Source of the DNA: Frankiaceae bacterium
GTDB taxonomy: Bacteria; Actinomycetota; Actinomycetes; Frankiales; Frankiaceae
Direction: 5' to 3'
DNA length: 12,169 nt
Assembly (NCBI GenBank): GCA_030840885.1
Contig: JAVEDQ010000517.1
Coordinates: 1-12,169, forward strand
Part shown: piece by piece, positions 1 through 6,663 of the stretch
Position numbering within the stretch: the first letter of the stretch is position 1
Layout: every line of letters starts with the position of its first letter
Notes under the pieces: generated by a model
What the model saw: the letters and a program-made list of their open reading frames with translations, nothing else
The model's database searches: none
What the model was told of the DNA's origin: nothing
Translations under genes and position numbers: made by a program

Positions 1-22
1 GCTCATCGAGCCAACTGTCCGC

Positions 23-244
23 TCACTGGACCGCGACGACCTCGTAACCGGCCTCGTCCACCGCTTGCCGGACGCTGGACTCAGCCACGGGCTGCTCCGA
101 GGCGACGATCACGGTCGAGATAGCCCCCGGCACGAGGTCGACCTGCACGTCGATCACGCCGTACACCTTCGACACCGCGTCGCGCACCGCGCTCACGCAG
201 TGGTCACACGTCATGCCGCTGACCAGGTAGGACTGCTCGACCAC
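23..244 (-). CDS. copZ: Heavy-metal-associated (HMA) domain protein, CopZ-like copper chaperone
   Basis: The 73-residue protein is a single HMA domain with the metal-binding loop GMTCDHC at residues 10-16; the two cysteines bind Cu(I). The family delivers cytosolic Cu(I) to a CopA-type P1B-ATPase, and this small single-domain form is its usual length. The start is GTG, five bases after a GGAGG ribosome binding site (250-254 on the + strand). Upstream lies a CsoR-like inverted repeat (281-297), so copper-induced derepression is likely (inference). After the stop there is a possible ATG on the same strand at 6-4 with only two codons in view; a copper ATPase downstream would be the usual partner but is outside the window. 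Mercury or other soft-metal binding cannot be excluded from sequence. The family call is secure; the metal is inferred. Confidence 0.93.
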   Translation of the reverse strand: MVEQSYLVSGMTCDHCVSAVRDAVSKVYGVIDVQVDLVPGAISTVIVASEQPVAESSVRQAVDEAGYEVVAVQ

Positions 245-280
245 GAGGGCCTCCGACTTCGTCGTCTCGGACCCTGCACG

Positions 281-297
281 ATACCCCTAGGCCGTAT
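281..297. promoter_or_regulatory. CsoR-like operator candidate in the copZ promoter
   Basis: The 17-bp stretch ATACCCCTAGGCCGTAT has ATAC/GTAT ends in inverted orientation around a C/G-rich core, like the pseudo-palindromes bound by the Cu(I) sensor CsoR. The core is not symmetric (several central pairs fail), so the match is partial. On the copZ strand a -10-like TATCGT (278-283) overlaps its edge, about 34-39 bases upstream of the GTG start. That placement would let a bound repressor block polymerase. No CsoR gene is in the window. This is inference from position and shape. Confidence 0.45.
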
Positions 298-460
298 GGG
301 CGTCGCGAAGATGCGCTACCGCACGTTCATCACCGACAACATCGTCGGCGGCATCCTCTGGGATGCCGGCATCTCGCTGGCGGGCTATCTGCTCGGTAGC
401 GTCGGGTTCGTGCGCGACAACGTCGAGTCGGAGCTGGAGCGGGAGAGCGACGCCGTGTGA
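296..460 (+). pseudogene. DedA-family membrane protein, internal C-terminal remnant
   Basis: The 54-codon frame encodes a segment resembling the part of DedA/SNARE-associated proteins just before the last membrane helix: a GVAKMRYRTF stretch, then DNIVGGILW, then LAGYLLGSVGFVRDNVE. Intact DedA proteins are about 200 residues; here the N-terminal roughly 75% and the final transmembrane helix are both missing. The homology begins at the edge of the copZ promoter and ends near base 430, where it turns into a charged ELERESD tail. No ribosome binding site precedes the ATG at 296 or the one at 311. The stop (458-460) overlaps the ybaK GTG by four bases, suggesting that an intact dedA was once translationally coupled to ybaK. 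It is most likely a leftover after the copper gene was placed next to ybaK; a functional micro-protein is possible but unsupported. Confidence 0.6.
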
Positions 461-996
461 GTACGTCGCTGAACTGGCGGCCCGCGCTGGAATTGCCCGA
501 GCTGCTCGCCCCGCCCGTCGTCGCCGCGCTGAGCCGCCTTGCCGACGCATCGACAGTCCGGGTGGCGGCGATCGACCCGGAACTCGCCGACACCGCCGCG
601 TTCGGCGACGCCTACGGCATCCCGTCCGAGCAGTCGGCGAACTGCGTCATCGTGGCCGGACGCCGGGGTGAGCGCACCAGCTTCGCCGCCTGCGTCGTGC
701 TGGCCACGACGCGGGCCGATGTCAACGGGCCGGTTCGCCGGCGGCTGGACGCCCGGAAGGCGTCCTTCGCCCCGCAGGACGAAGCGGTGCGGCTCTCCGC
801 CATGGCCTTCGGTGGCATCACCCCGATCGGGCTACCGGTGGACTGGCCGGTGTTGGTCGACGCGGCCGTCGTGGAGGCGGGCGACGTGGTCGTCGGCAGC
901 GGGCTCCGCGCATCCAAGTTGCTGGTGCCGGGTGCACTGCTGGCCGGGCTCCCGGGTGCCGAGGTCGTCGACGGGCTGGGTCTGGCGACGATCTGA
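457..996 (+). CDS. YbaK/EbsC family aminoacyl-tRNA deacylase
   Basis: This 179-residue protein belongs to the YbaK/EbsC/ProX superfamily, cytosolic enzymes that hydrolyse mischarged tRNAs such as Cys- or Ala-tRNA(Pro). Visible hallmarks are the EQSANCVIV strand (58-66), RADVNGPVRRRL (86-97) followed by the conserved lysine in ARKASF (K101), the GGITPIGLP loop (119-127), and the GSGLRASKL segment (148-155), the last two of which line the substrate pocket. Length is normal for the family, with no synthetase domain attached. GTG at 457 is chosen because it overlaps the upstream remnant stop as GTGA and a GGGAGAG purine run lies at 441-447. The FAD-dehydrogenase gene begins 20 bases after the stop, so the two are probably cotranscribed. 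The exact tRNA substrate cannot be read from the sequence. Confidence 0.9.
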   Translation: MSTSLNWRPALELPELLAPPVVAALSRLADASTVRVAAIDPELADTAAFGDAYGIPSEQSANCVIVAGRRGERTSFAACVVLATTRADVNGPVRRRLDARKASFAPQDEAVRLSAMAFGGITPIGLPVDWPVLVDAAVVEAGDVVVGSGLRASKLLVPGALLAGLPGAEVVDGLGLATI

Positions 997-1016
997 TGCA
1001 GTGAGAGGCTGACGGC

Positions 1017-2672
1017 ATGACAGCTGCCGCCGATGTGATCGTCGTCGGCGCCGGGCTCGCCGGCCTGGTCGCCACCGCCGAGCTCGCCGACGCCGGGCGC
1101 CGTGTCCTGCTGCTCGACCAGGAGCCCGAGGCATCGCTCGGCGGTCAGGCGTTCTGGTCGTTCGGCGGCCTGTTCCTCGTCGACTCACCCGAGCAGCGGC
1201 GGCTGCGCATCCACGACTCCGCCGAGCTCGCGCTCGCCGACTGGATGGGATCGGCCGCCTTCGACCGGCCCGAGGACTTCTGGCCCCGGCAGTGGGCCGA
1301 GGCCTACGTCGACTTCGCCGCCGGCGAGAAGCGCGACTGGCTGCACCGCCAGGGCATGCGCTTCTTCCCCGTCGTGCAGTGGGCCGAGCGCGGTGGCTAC
1401 TCCGCTACGGGCCACGGCAACTCCGTCCCCCGCTTCCACGTCACCTGGGGCACCGGACCCGGCATCATCGAGCCGTTCGTCCGCCGCGTGCTCGAGGCCG
1501 TCGCGCGCGGCCGGGTCGAGATCCGCTACCGGCATCGCGTGACCGAGCTCGTCCGCTCGGGTGAGGTGGTCACCGGGGTGAGCGGCGAGATCCTCGCCCC
1601 CAGCGACGTCGAGCGGGGCGCGCCGAGCAGCCGGGACGTCGTCGGCGACTTCGACCTGACCGCACAGGCCGTCGTGGTCACCTCCGGCGGGATCGGCGGC
1701 AACCACGACCTGGTGCGGCGCAACTGGCCGGTCGGCCACGGCGAACCGCCGAAGCGGATGCTCTCGGGAGTTCCCGACCACGTCGACGGGCTGCTGCAGG
1801 GCGTGGTCAACCAGGCCGGCGGCCGGATCATCAACCCCGACCGGATGTGGCACTACCCGGAGGGGCTGCTGAACTACGCCCCCATCTGGAGCCGGCACGG
1901 CATCCGCATCCTTTCCGGGCCCAGCCCGCTCTGGCTCGACGCGCACGGACAGCGGCTACCGAACCCGCTCTACCCCGGCTTCGACAGCCTCGGCGCGCTG
2001 CGCCACATCACCGCCACCGGCTACGACCACTCGTGGTTCCTGCTGAACCAGCGGACCATCGGGCCGGAGTTCGCGCTGTCGGGCTCCGAGCAGAACCCGG
2101 ACCTCACCGGCAAGGACATCCGGCAGCTGCTGGGCCGCGTCCGCCCCGGGCCGACCAAGCCGGTCGCCGACTTCGTCGAACGCGGCGAGGACTTCGTCGT
2201 CGCTGACGACCTGGACGAGCTCGTCCGCGGCATGAACGCACTGATCGGTGAGGATCTCGTCAACCGGGCAGCCGTCCGATACGAGGTCGAGGCCCGGGAC
2301 GCGCAGATCGTCGGCGGTTACGGCAAGGACCCGCAGATCACCGCGACGGCCGCCGCGCGCCGCTACCTCGGCGACCGGCTCACGCGCATCGTCAAACCGC
2401 ACCGCATGCTCGACCCCGACGCCGGCCCGCTGATCGCGGTGCGGCTCTGGATCCTCACCCGCAAGACGCTCGGCGGCCTCGAGACCGACCTGTCCGCGCG
2501 CGTTCTGACCGACGACGGGACGCCGCTGCCCGGGCTCTACGCGGCCGGTGAGGTCGCGGGCTTCGGCGGCGGGGGCGTGCATGGCTACCGGGCGCTGGAG
2601 GGGACGTTCCTCGGCGGGTGCCTCTACTCGGGGCGGGTCGCCGGACGGGCCGCGGCGGCCGCTACCAGCTGA
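1017..2672 (+). CDS. FAD-binding dehydrogenase (fumarate reductase/KstD-like flavoprotein superfamily)
   Basis: This 551-residue flavoprotein has an N-terminal dinucleotide-binding fold with the GxGxxG motif in VVGAGLAGLV (G11, G13, G16), the acidic residue ending the second strand in LLLDQE, and an SLGGQAFWSFGG segment typical of the succinate dehydrogenase/fumarate reductase flavoprotein superfamily. A second FAD contact is VVVTSGGIGGN in the middle. The C-terminus carries LPGLYAAGEVAGFGGGGVHG, the FAD/substrate-closing loop of the family. Long proteins of this type are conserved in actinobacteria and often annotated simply as FAD-binding dehydrogenase; they are related to 3-ketosteroid delta-1-dehydrogenases, but the substrate is unknown and a steroid role is not shown. 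The ATG at 1017 follows a GAGAGG at 1002-1007. The stop codon abuts the marR stop on the other strand. Confidence 0.88.
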   Translation: MTAAADVIVVGAGLAGLVATAELADAGRRVLLLDQEPEASLGGQAFWSFGGLFLVDSPEQRRLRIHDSAELALADWMGSAAFDRPEDFWPRQWAEAYVDFAAGEKRDWLHRQGMRFFPVVQWAERGGYSATGHGNSVPRFHVTWGTGPGIIEPFVRRVLEAVARGRVEIRYRHRVTELVRSGEVVTGVSGEILAPSDVERGAPSSRDVVGDFDLTAQAVVVTSGGIGGNHDLVRRNWPVGHGEPPKRMLSGVPDHVDGLLQGVVNQAGGRIINPDRMWHYPEGLLNYAPIWSRHGIRILSGPSPLWLDAHGQRLPNPLYPGFDSLGALRHITATGYDHSWFLLNQRTIGPEFALSGSEQNPDLTGKDIRQLLGRVRPGPTKPVADFVERGEDFVVADDLDELVRGMNALIGEDLVNRAAVRYEVEARDAQIVGGYGKDPQITATAAARRYLGDRLTRIVKPHRMLDPDAGPLIAVRLWILTRKTLGGLETDLSARVLTDDGTPLPGLYAAGEVAGFGGGGVHGYRALEGTFLGGCLYSGRVAGRAAAAATS

Positions 2673-3221
2673 TCAGCCGGTGGTGACCGCGTCGGCCGGC
2701 ACCGAGGTGTCGGTCTGAGCGGTGTCGGTCTGAGAGGTGTCCGTCTGGGCGGTCTCGGCCCGGGAGACCTCGAGCACGCGGGACAGCAGGTCCCGGAGCT
2801 GCTCCTGCTCGGCCGGGCTGAGCACCTCGAACGCCGCCGGCGCCTGCCCGAGCACGCCCTCCACGCGGGCGAGCACGTCTGAGCCACGCTCGGTCAGTCC
2901 CACCGTCTTGATGCGTCGGTCACGGGGGTGCGGGCGACGCTCCGCGATGCCGGCCTGCTCCAGGCCGTCGACGACGGAAGTGACGTAGGAGGCGTCAACG
3001 GAGAACCGTCGGGCAAGCTCCCGCATGGCCAACGGCTCGTCGCGCGAGAGGTGCATCGCCATCTTCAGCAGCCCGGGCGAAACGCCGGCGGCCGCACACG
3101 CCTGGTGGAGCTGTCGGTGGCCCTCGCCGGTCGACATCAGCTCGCGCATCGACCGCCAAGCCTGGGCCGACGCGGGGCTGTTCACGCCCTTGAGTATGCC
3201 TCGGAACGGTCGACATTCCAC
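2673..3221 (-). CDS. MarR-family transcriptional regulator
   Basis: This 182-residue protein has the MarR winged helix-turn-helix at about residues 58-113. The recognition region is MRELARRFSVDASYVTSVVD, followed by the wing with the family DRR motif (101-103) and a VGLTERG end to the DNA-binding domain; a dimerisation helix (135-155) follows. It is transcribed away from the DHA2 efflux pump, so it probably represses that pump and itself and releases DNA on binding a drug or phenolic ligand (inference). Inverted repeats in the shared promoter support this. The C-terminal tail (156-174) is an unusual QTDTS/QTDTA repeat outside the MarR fold. The GTG at 3221 gives the longest form but has only a poor ribosome binding site; GTG at 3185 (AAGGG just upstream) would remove 12 non-conserved residues and is equally plausible. 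Confidence 0.92.
   Translation of the reverse strand: MECRPFRGILKGVNSPASAQAWRSMRELMSTGEGHRQLHQACAAAGVSPGLLKMAMHLSRDEPLAMRELARRFSVDASYVTSVVDGLEQAGIAERRPHPRDRRIKTVGLTERGSDVLARVEGVLGQAPAAFEVLSPAEQEQLRDLLSRVLEVSRAETAQTDTSQTDTAQTDTSVPADAVTTG
2706..2760. repeat. 15-bp tandem repeat in the 3' end of marR
   Basis: Three full units of 15 bp (2706-2720, 2721-2735, 2736-2750), consensus GGTGTCGGTCTGAGC on the + strand, and a 10-bp partial fourth unit. The first two units differ only at the last base. Read in the marR frame they encode QTDT(S/A) pentapeptides, so copy changes keep the frame. Confidence 0.9.
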
Positions 3222-3239
3222 CGAGGTCCACTAGTTTCT

Positions 3240-3267
3240 TTGACTCAGGTCAATGGTGGCCTAGAGT
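3240..3267 (+). promoter_or_regulatory. Promoter of the MFS gene with a MarR operator candidate on the -35 box
   Basis: A consensus-like -35 TTGACT (3240-3245) is followed after 16 bases by TAGAGT (3262-3267), a fair -10. The -35 box is also the left arm of the perfect inverted repeat TTGAC-TCAG-GTCAA (3240-3253), sized like operators bound by MarR dimers. The start of transcription would fall near 3274, about 45 bases before the GTG. That this is the binding site of the adjacent MarR protein is inferred from position. Confidence 0.55.
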
Positions 3268-3283
3268 CCACAGCGAGGTGGAC
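3266..3283. promoter_or_regulatory. Second inverted repeat over the -10/start region (MarR operator candidate)
   Basis: GTCCAC-AGCGAG-GTGGAC is a perfect 6-bp inverted repeat with a 6-bp centre, beginning inside the -10 box and covering the expected transcription start of the MFS gene. A third copy of the GTCCAC arm occurs at 3226-3231, next to the marR GTG. This may be a second operator or an mRNA leader hairpin. Confidence 0.45.
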
Positions 3284-3317
3284 CCTTGGGGTCCGTGCAA
3301 CACGTCTGGAGGCACCT

Positions 3318-4916
3318 GTGGCGAGTTCCGAGCGGCCCGAACCGAAGGTCCGGTCCGAGCGCCCGCCCGCGACCATCGATCCCGCCCTCCGGCGGATCGC
3401 GATCGTCGTCGTTCTCGGCATCATCATGTCGATCCTCGACACCACGATCGTCATCGTCGCCATCGACACCCTCGGCCGGCAGTTCGACACCACCCTGTCG
3501 GCGATCCAGTGGGTCAGCACCGGCTACCTCCTGGCGCTCTCCACCGTCATCCCGCTGTCCGGCTGGGCGGTCGAGCGCTTCGGCGCCAAGCGGATGTGGA
3601 TCATCTCGCTCGTCCTCTTCGTGCTCGGTTCCATGCTGTGCGGCCTGGCCTGGTCGGCACCGAGCCTCATCATCTTCCGCGTCCTGCAGGGGTTCGGCGG
3701 AGGAATGATCATGCCGATCGGGATGACCATCCTCGCCCGCGAGGCAGGCCCGGCGCGGATGGGTCGGGTGATGGGCCTCATCGGCGTCCCCGCCCTGCTC
3801 GCACCCGTGTTCGGCCCAGTCATCGGCGGCCTGCTCGTCGACAACCTGTCATGGCGCTGGATCTTCTACGTGAACCTGCCCGTCGGGATCATCGCCCTCG
3901 TCCTCGCCGCCCGCATGCTCCCCGCCGACAAGGAGCTCTCCAAGAGTCGGCTGGACGTCGTCGGGCTCGCCCTCATCTCCCCCGGCCTCGCCGCCATCGT
4001 CTACGGCCTCTCCGAGGCCGGCAGCTCGGGCAGCCTCACCAACAGCAAGGTGATCGCCGGGGTCGTCGTCGGCGTGGCCCTGCTCGCCGCCTTCGCGGTC
4101 CACGCCCTGCGCGCCGACGACCCGCTGCTCGACCTGCGGCTGTACAAGAACCGGACGTTCACGGTCGCCAGCCTCACGACCGGTGTCGTCGGCGCGGTGC
4201 TGTTCGGCGCGATGTTCGTCCTGCCGCTCTACTACCAGGTGGTGCGCGGCTACAGCGCGCTCGACGCCGGGCTGCTCCTCGCGCCGCAGGGCCTCGGCGC
4301 GATGATCGCGATGCCGATCGGCGGCCGCATCGTCGACCGGGCGGGTGCGGGCCGCGTGGTGCCGTTCGGCATCCTCGCCATCGCCGCCGGCACCTTGGCC
4401 TACACCCAGGTCACGCCGGACACCAGCATCGTGCTGCTCGCCGCCTCGCTGTTCGTCCGCGGCCTCGGCATGGGCTTCGTGATGATGCCGGCGATGTCGT
4501 CGGCCTACATCCACCTCTCCCGGGCCGAGGTCCCGCGCGCCACGACGATGGTGAACATCGTCCAGCGGGTCGGCGGGTCCATCGGGACCGCGCTGTTCGC
4601 GGTCGTGCTCGAGCGGCAGATCGTGGCCGGCCTCCCCGCTGCCGCGGGCGGCGGCGAGAACGCGATCGGCGGCTCGGTCGTCGGCACCCCGGTCGCGGGG
4701 ATCATCTCGGGGGCGTTCGGCACCACCTTCTGGTGGGTCGTCGGCCTGACACTGCTCGCGCTCATCCCGGCGTTGCTGCTGCCGAGGGTCGGCGCAGCCG
4801 CCGCCCTGGCCGCGGCCGAACCGGGGGCCTCAACGCGCGAGCCGGAGGCGACGGCCACGGCCATAGACGACCTCACCGACGGCGCTCCGATGGCCGGTGC
4901 GGCGCAGCGCCCCTAG
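3318..4916 (+). CDS. MFS drug/proton antiporter, DHA2 (EmrB/QacA) family, 14 TM
   Basis: This 532-residue integral membrane protein is of the length and pattern of the 14-helix DHA2 drug:H+ antiporters. Family motifs are all present: D1 in LDTTIVIVAI (40-49), motif A in GWAVERFGAKRMW (82-94), motif B in RVLQGFGGGMIMP (121-133), and the antiporter motif C region GPVIGGLL followed by SWRWIFYVNLPVG (178-190). A hydrophilic Ala/Thr/Glu-rich tail follows the last helix. The GTG at 3318 is chosen because GGAGG (3308-3312) lies five bases upstream and the first helix starts about 25 residues in; the frame stays open further upstream through the promoter and marR, which is not coding. It is divergent from marR and probably repressed by it, so a drug or toxic-metabolite exporter is the likely role; the substrate is unknown. 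Confidence 0.93.
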   Translation: MASSERPEPKVRSERPPATIDPALRRIAIVVVLGIIMSILDTTIVIVAIDTLGRQFDTTLSAIQWVSTGYLLALSTVIPLSGWAVERFGAKRMWIISLVLFVLGSMLCGLAWSAPSLIIFRVLQGFGGGMIMPIGMTILAREAGPARMGRVMGLIGVPALLAPVFGPVIGGLLVDNLSWRWIFYVNLPVGIIALVLAARMLPADKELSKSRLDVVGLALISPGLAAIVYGLSEAGSSGSLTNSKVIAGVVVGVALLAAFAVHALRADDPLLDLRLYKNRTFTVASLTTGVVGAVLFGAMFVLPLYYQVVRGYSALDAGLLLAPQGLGAMIAMPIGGRIVDRAGAGRVVPFGILAIAAGTLAYTQVTPDTSIVLLAASLFVRGLGMGFVMMPAMSSAYIHLSRAEVPRATTMVNIVQRVGGSIGTALFAVVLERQIVAGLPAAAGGGENAIGGSVVGTPVAGIISGAFGTTFWWVVGLTLLALIPALLLPRVGAAAALAAAEPGASTREPEATATAIDDLTDGAPMAGAAQRP

Positions 4917-4923
4917 CCCTTCC

Positions 4924-4997
4924 CACCCCCGAGGCGTGGAGATCTTCAGCCGCCGGCCTGATCGGATCCGCCGAAGATGTCCACGCCTCGGCGGGTG
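4924..4997. terminator. Long hairpin, possible terminator after the MFS gene
   Basis: CCGAGGCGTGGAGATCTTC (4929-4947) pairs with GAAGATGTCCACGCCTCGG (4973-4991) in a 19-bp stem with one mismatch. CACCC (4924-4928) and GGGTG (4993-4997) extend the stem past a single bulged C. The loop is 25 bases. It begins eight bases after the MFS stop. No T-run follows, so a strong factor-independent terminator of the classical kind is not shown; long T-less stems are reported as terminators in actinobacteria. A small mobile repeat element is an alternative. Confidence 0.55.
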
Positions 4998-5047
4998 CGG
5001 CGCTGTGATACGACTCACGTGCAGCCCAGCACGCGAGGAGCACCGCC

Positions 5048-6589
5048 GTGTCGACCAACACCAGCGCCTACCCCAACACCAGCGCGTATCCGTACGACCG
5101 CAGCGGGGTGGAGCGCGGTCCCGACGGGGTGCTGCACTACACCGGTCTGCCGGCCAACCTCGTCGCGATGCTCCGCCGGGCGGTGGACACCGCCCCGGAC
5201 GCCGAGGCCCTCGTCGAGTACGGCGACCCCGACGGCCGGCTGACCTACACCGAGCTCTGGGACCGGGCGGGCCGCGTCGCCGGAGGACTGCGGGCCGCCG
5301 GCGTGAACCGCGGCGACCGCGTCGCGCTTCGGCTGCCGAACGGCAACGACTGGGTCCTCGCGTTCTTCGGCACACTGCTTGCCGGTGGCGTCGTCGTCCC
5401 GGTCAACACGCGGCTGGCCGAGCCCGAGGTCGCCTACGTCCTCGAGGACTCCGGCGCGGTGCTGGCGCTGACGCCCGACACCCCGCTGCCCGACGGCGAC
5501 CCGGTCGTGGTCGACGACCAGGCTCCGGACGAGCTCGCCGGCATCTTCTACACCAGCGGCACCACCGGGTTCCCCAAGGGTGCGATGACCACCCACGAGA
5601 ACTTCCTGTCCAATGTCGAGACCTGCATCCGCTGCCTGGGCCTCGGCCACGAGCCGGAGCTGCGCACGCTGATCTCGGTGCCGTTGTTCCACGTCACCGG
5701 CTGCAACAGCCAGCTGCTCGTCCTCATGGGGCTGGCCGGCTGCTCAGTGATCATGCCGGCGTTCGAGGTGAAGGCCTTTCTGCACGCCATCGAGCAGGAA
5801 CGCATCACGGTGCTCACGACGGTGCCCGCGATCTACTGGCTGGCCATGCAGCAGTCCGAGTTCGCGCAGACCGACACCTCCGGCGTGAAGGCCCTGTCCT
5901 ACGGCGGCGCCCCCATCGCCCCGGCCCTCGTCGCCGAGATCAAGCAGAAGTTCCCGACCGCCCGCGTCGGCAACGGCTTCGGTTTGACCGAGACGAGCTC
6001 GGTGGCCACCTACCTACCGGACGAGTACGCGACCGAGCACGCCGATTCCGTCGGCTTCCCGGCTCCGGTCTGTGAGGTCGACCTGTACGAGCCCGACGCC
6101 GAGACGGGTGTCGGTGAGCTGCTGATCCGCGGCCCCAACGTCGTCGCCGGTTACTGGCAGAAGCCCGAGCAGACGGCGGAGACGTTCGTCGACGGCTGGC
6201 TGCACTCCGGTGACCTCGCCCGCATCGACTCCCTCGGCCTCGTCTCGATCGTCGACCGCAAGAAAGACATGATCAACCGCGGCGGCGAGAACGTGTACTG
6301 CGTCGAGGTGGAGAACGCGCTCGCGCGGCTGCAGGGCGTCGGCGAGGTCTCCGTCGTCGGGGTGCCGGACTCGATGATGGGCGAGAAGGTCGGCGCCGTC
6401 GTCGTGCCGCTGCCCGGTGCCACCCTGACCGGAGCCGACGTCGTCGCCTTCGCCCGCGAGCAGCTCGCCGACTTCAAGGTGCCGCAGTACGTCGCGCTGC
6501 GGGGCGAGCCGCTCCCCCGCAACCCCGGCGGCAAAGTCCTCAAGCCCGTGCTGCGCGAACAGACCGACTGGGGCCAGCCGCTGCGCTGA
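5048..6589 (+). CDS. Acyl-CoA synthetase (class I adenylate-forming, FadD/QsdC-like)
   Basis: This 513-residue enzyme activates a carboxylic acid with ATP to the acyl-adenylate and then the CoA thioester. The signature motifs are in order: the phosphate loop YTSGTTGFPKG (168-178), YGGAPI (285-290), GFGLTETS (310-317), the GWLHSGDL aspartate (D389), the hinge DRKKD (403-407), and the C-terminal catalytic lysine in NPGGKVLK (K496). Length fits stand-alone FadD-type ligases, with no carrier-protein or condensation domain. GTG at 5048 follows GAGGAG (5035-5040) at good spacing. The N-terminus carries a duplicated NTSAYP hexapeptide that is not part of the fold. A lactonase-like gene follows after 74 bases with no hairpin between, so the pair likely forms one operon; activation of the hydroxy acid released by the lactonase is the inferred role. 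Chain length is undetermined. Confidence 0.92.
   Translation: MSTNTSAYPNTSAYPYDRSGVERGPDGVLHYTGLPANLVAMLRRAVDTAPDAEALVEYGDPDGRLTYTELWDRAGRVAGGLRAAGVNRGDRVALRLPNGNDWVLAFFGTLLAGGVVVPVNTRLAEPEVAYVLEDSGAVLALTPDTPLPDGDPVVVDDQAPDELAGIFYTSGTTGFPKGAMTTHENFLSNVETCIRCLGLGHEPELRTLISVPLFHVTGCNSQLLVLMGLAGCSVIMPAFEVKAFLHAIEQERITVLTTVPAIYWLAMQQSEFAQTDTSGVKALSYGGAPIAPALVAEIKQKFPTARVGNGFGLTETSSVATYLPDEYATEHADSVGFPAPVCEVDLYEPDAETGVGELLIRGPNVVAGYWQKPEQTAETFVDGWLHSGDLARIDSLGLVSIVDRKKDMINRGGENVYCVEVENALARLQGVGEVSVVGVPDSMMGEKVGAVVVPLPGATLTGADVVAFAREQLADFKVPQYVALRGEPLPRNPGGKVLKPVLREQTDWGQPLR
5057..5092 (+). repeat. 18-bp direct duplication at the start of the acyl-CoA synthetase gene
   Basis: Two adjacent 18-bp units (5057-5074 and 5075-5092) encode NTSAYP twice. 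They differ only at three third-codon positions (GCC/GCG, TAC/TAT, CCC/CCG), so the duplication is old enough to have gained synonymous changes while the peptide was kept. Confidence 0.85.
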
Positions 6590-6663
6590 GCCGCCGCGAC
6601 CTTTCCCTTCCCGGAACGCCCCCCTCAGGACCCCTGTCGCCCAGAACCCGAACAAGGAGCCGC

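Noticed and set aside
1..6. Start of another minus-strand gene (ATG at 6-4)
   Set aside because: Only two codons are in view and the ribosome binding site is weak, so it cannot be called, although a copper ATPase would be expected there.
5005..5018. GTGA-TACGAC-TCAC inverted repeat before the acyl-CoA synthetase gene
   Set aside because: Arms of only four bases are expected by chance; no regulator gene adjoins it.
4897..6075. Long plus-strand open frame over the acyl-CoA synthetase
   Set aside because: The translation is Arg/Pro-rich and out of frame with the adenylate-forming motifs; it is a GC-bias artefact.
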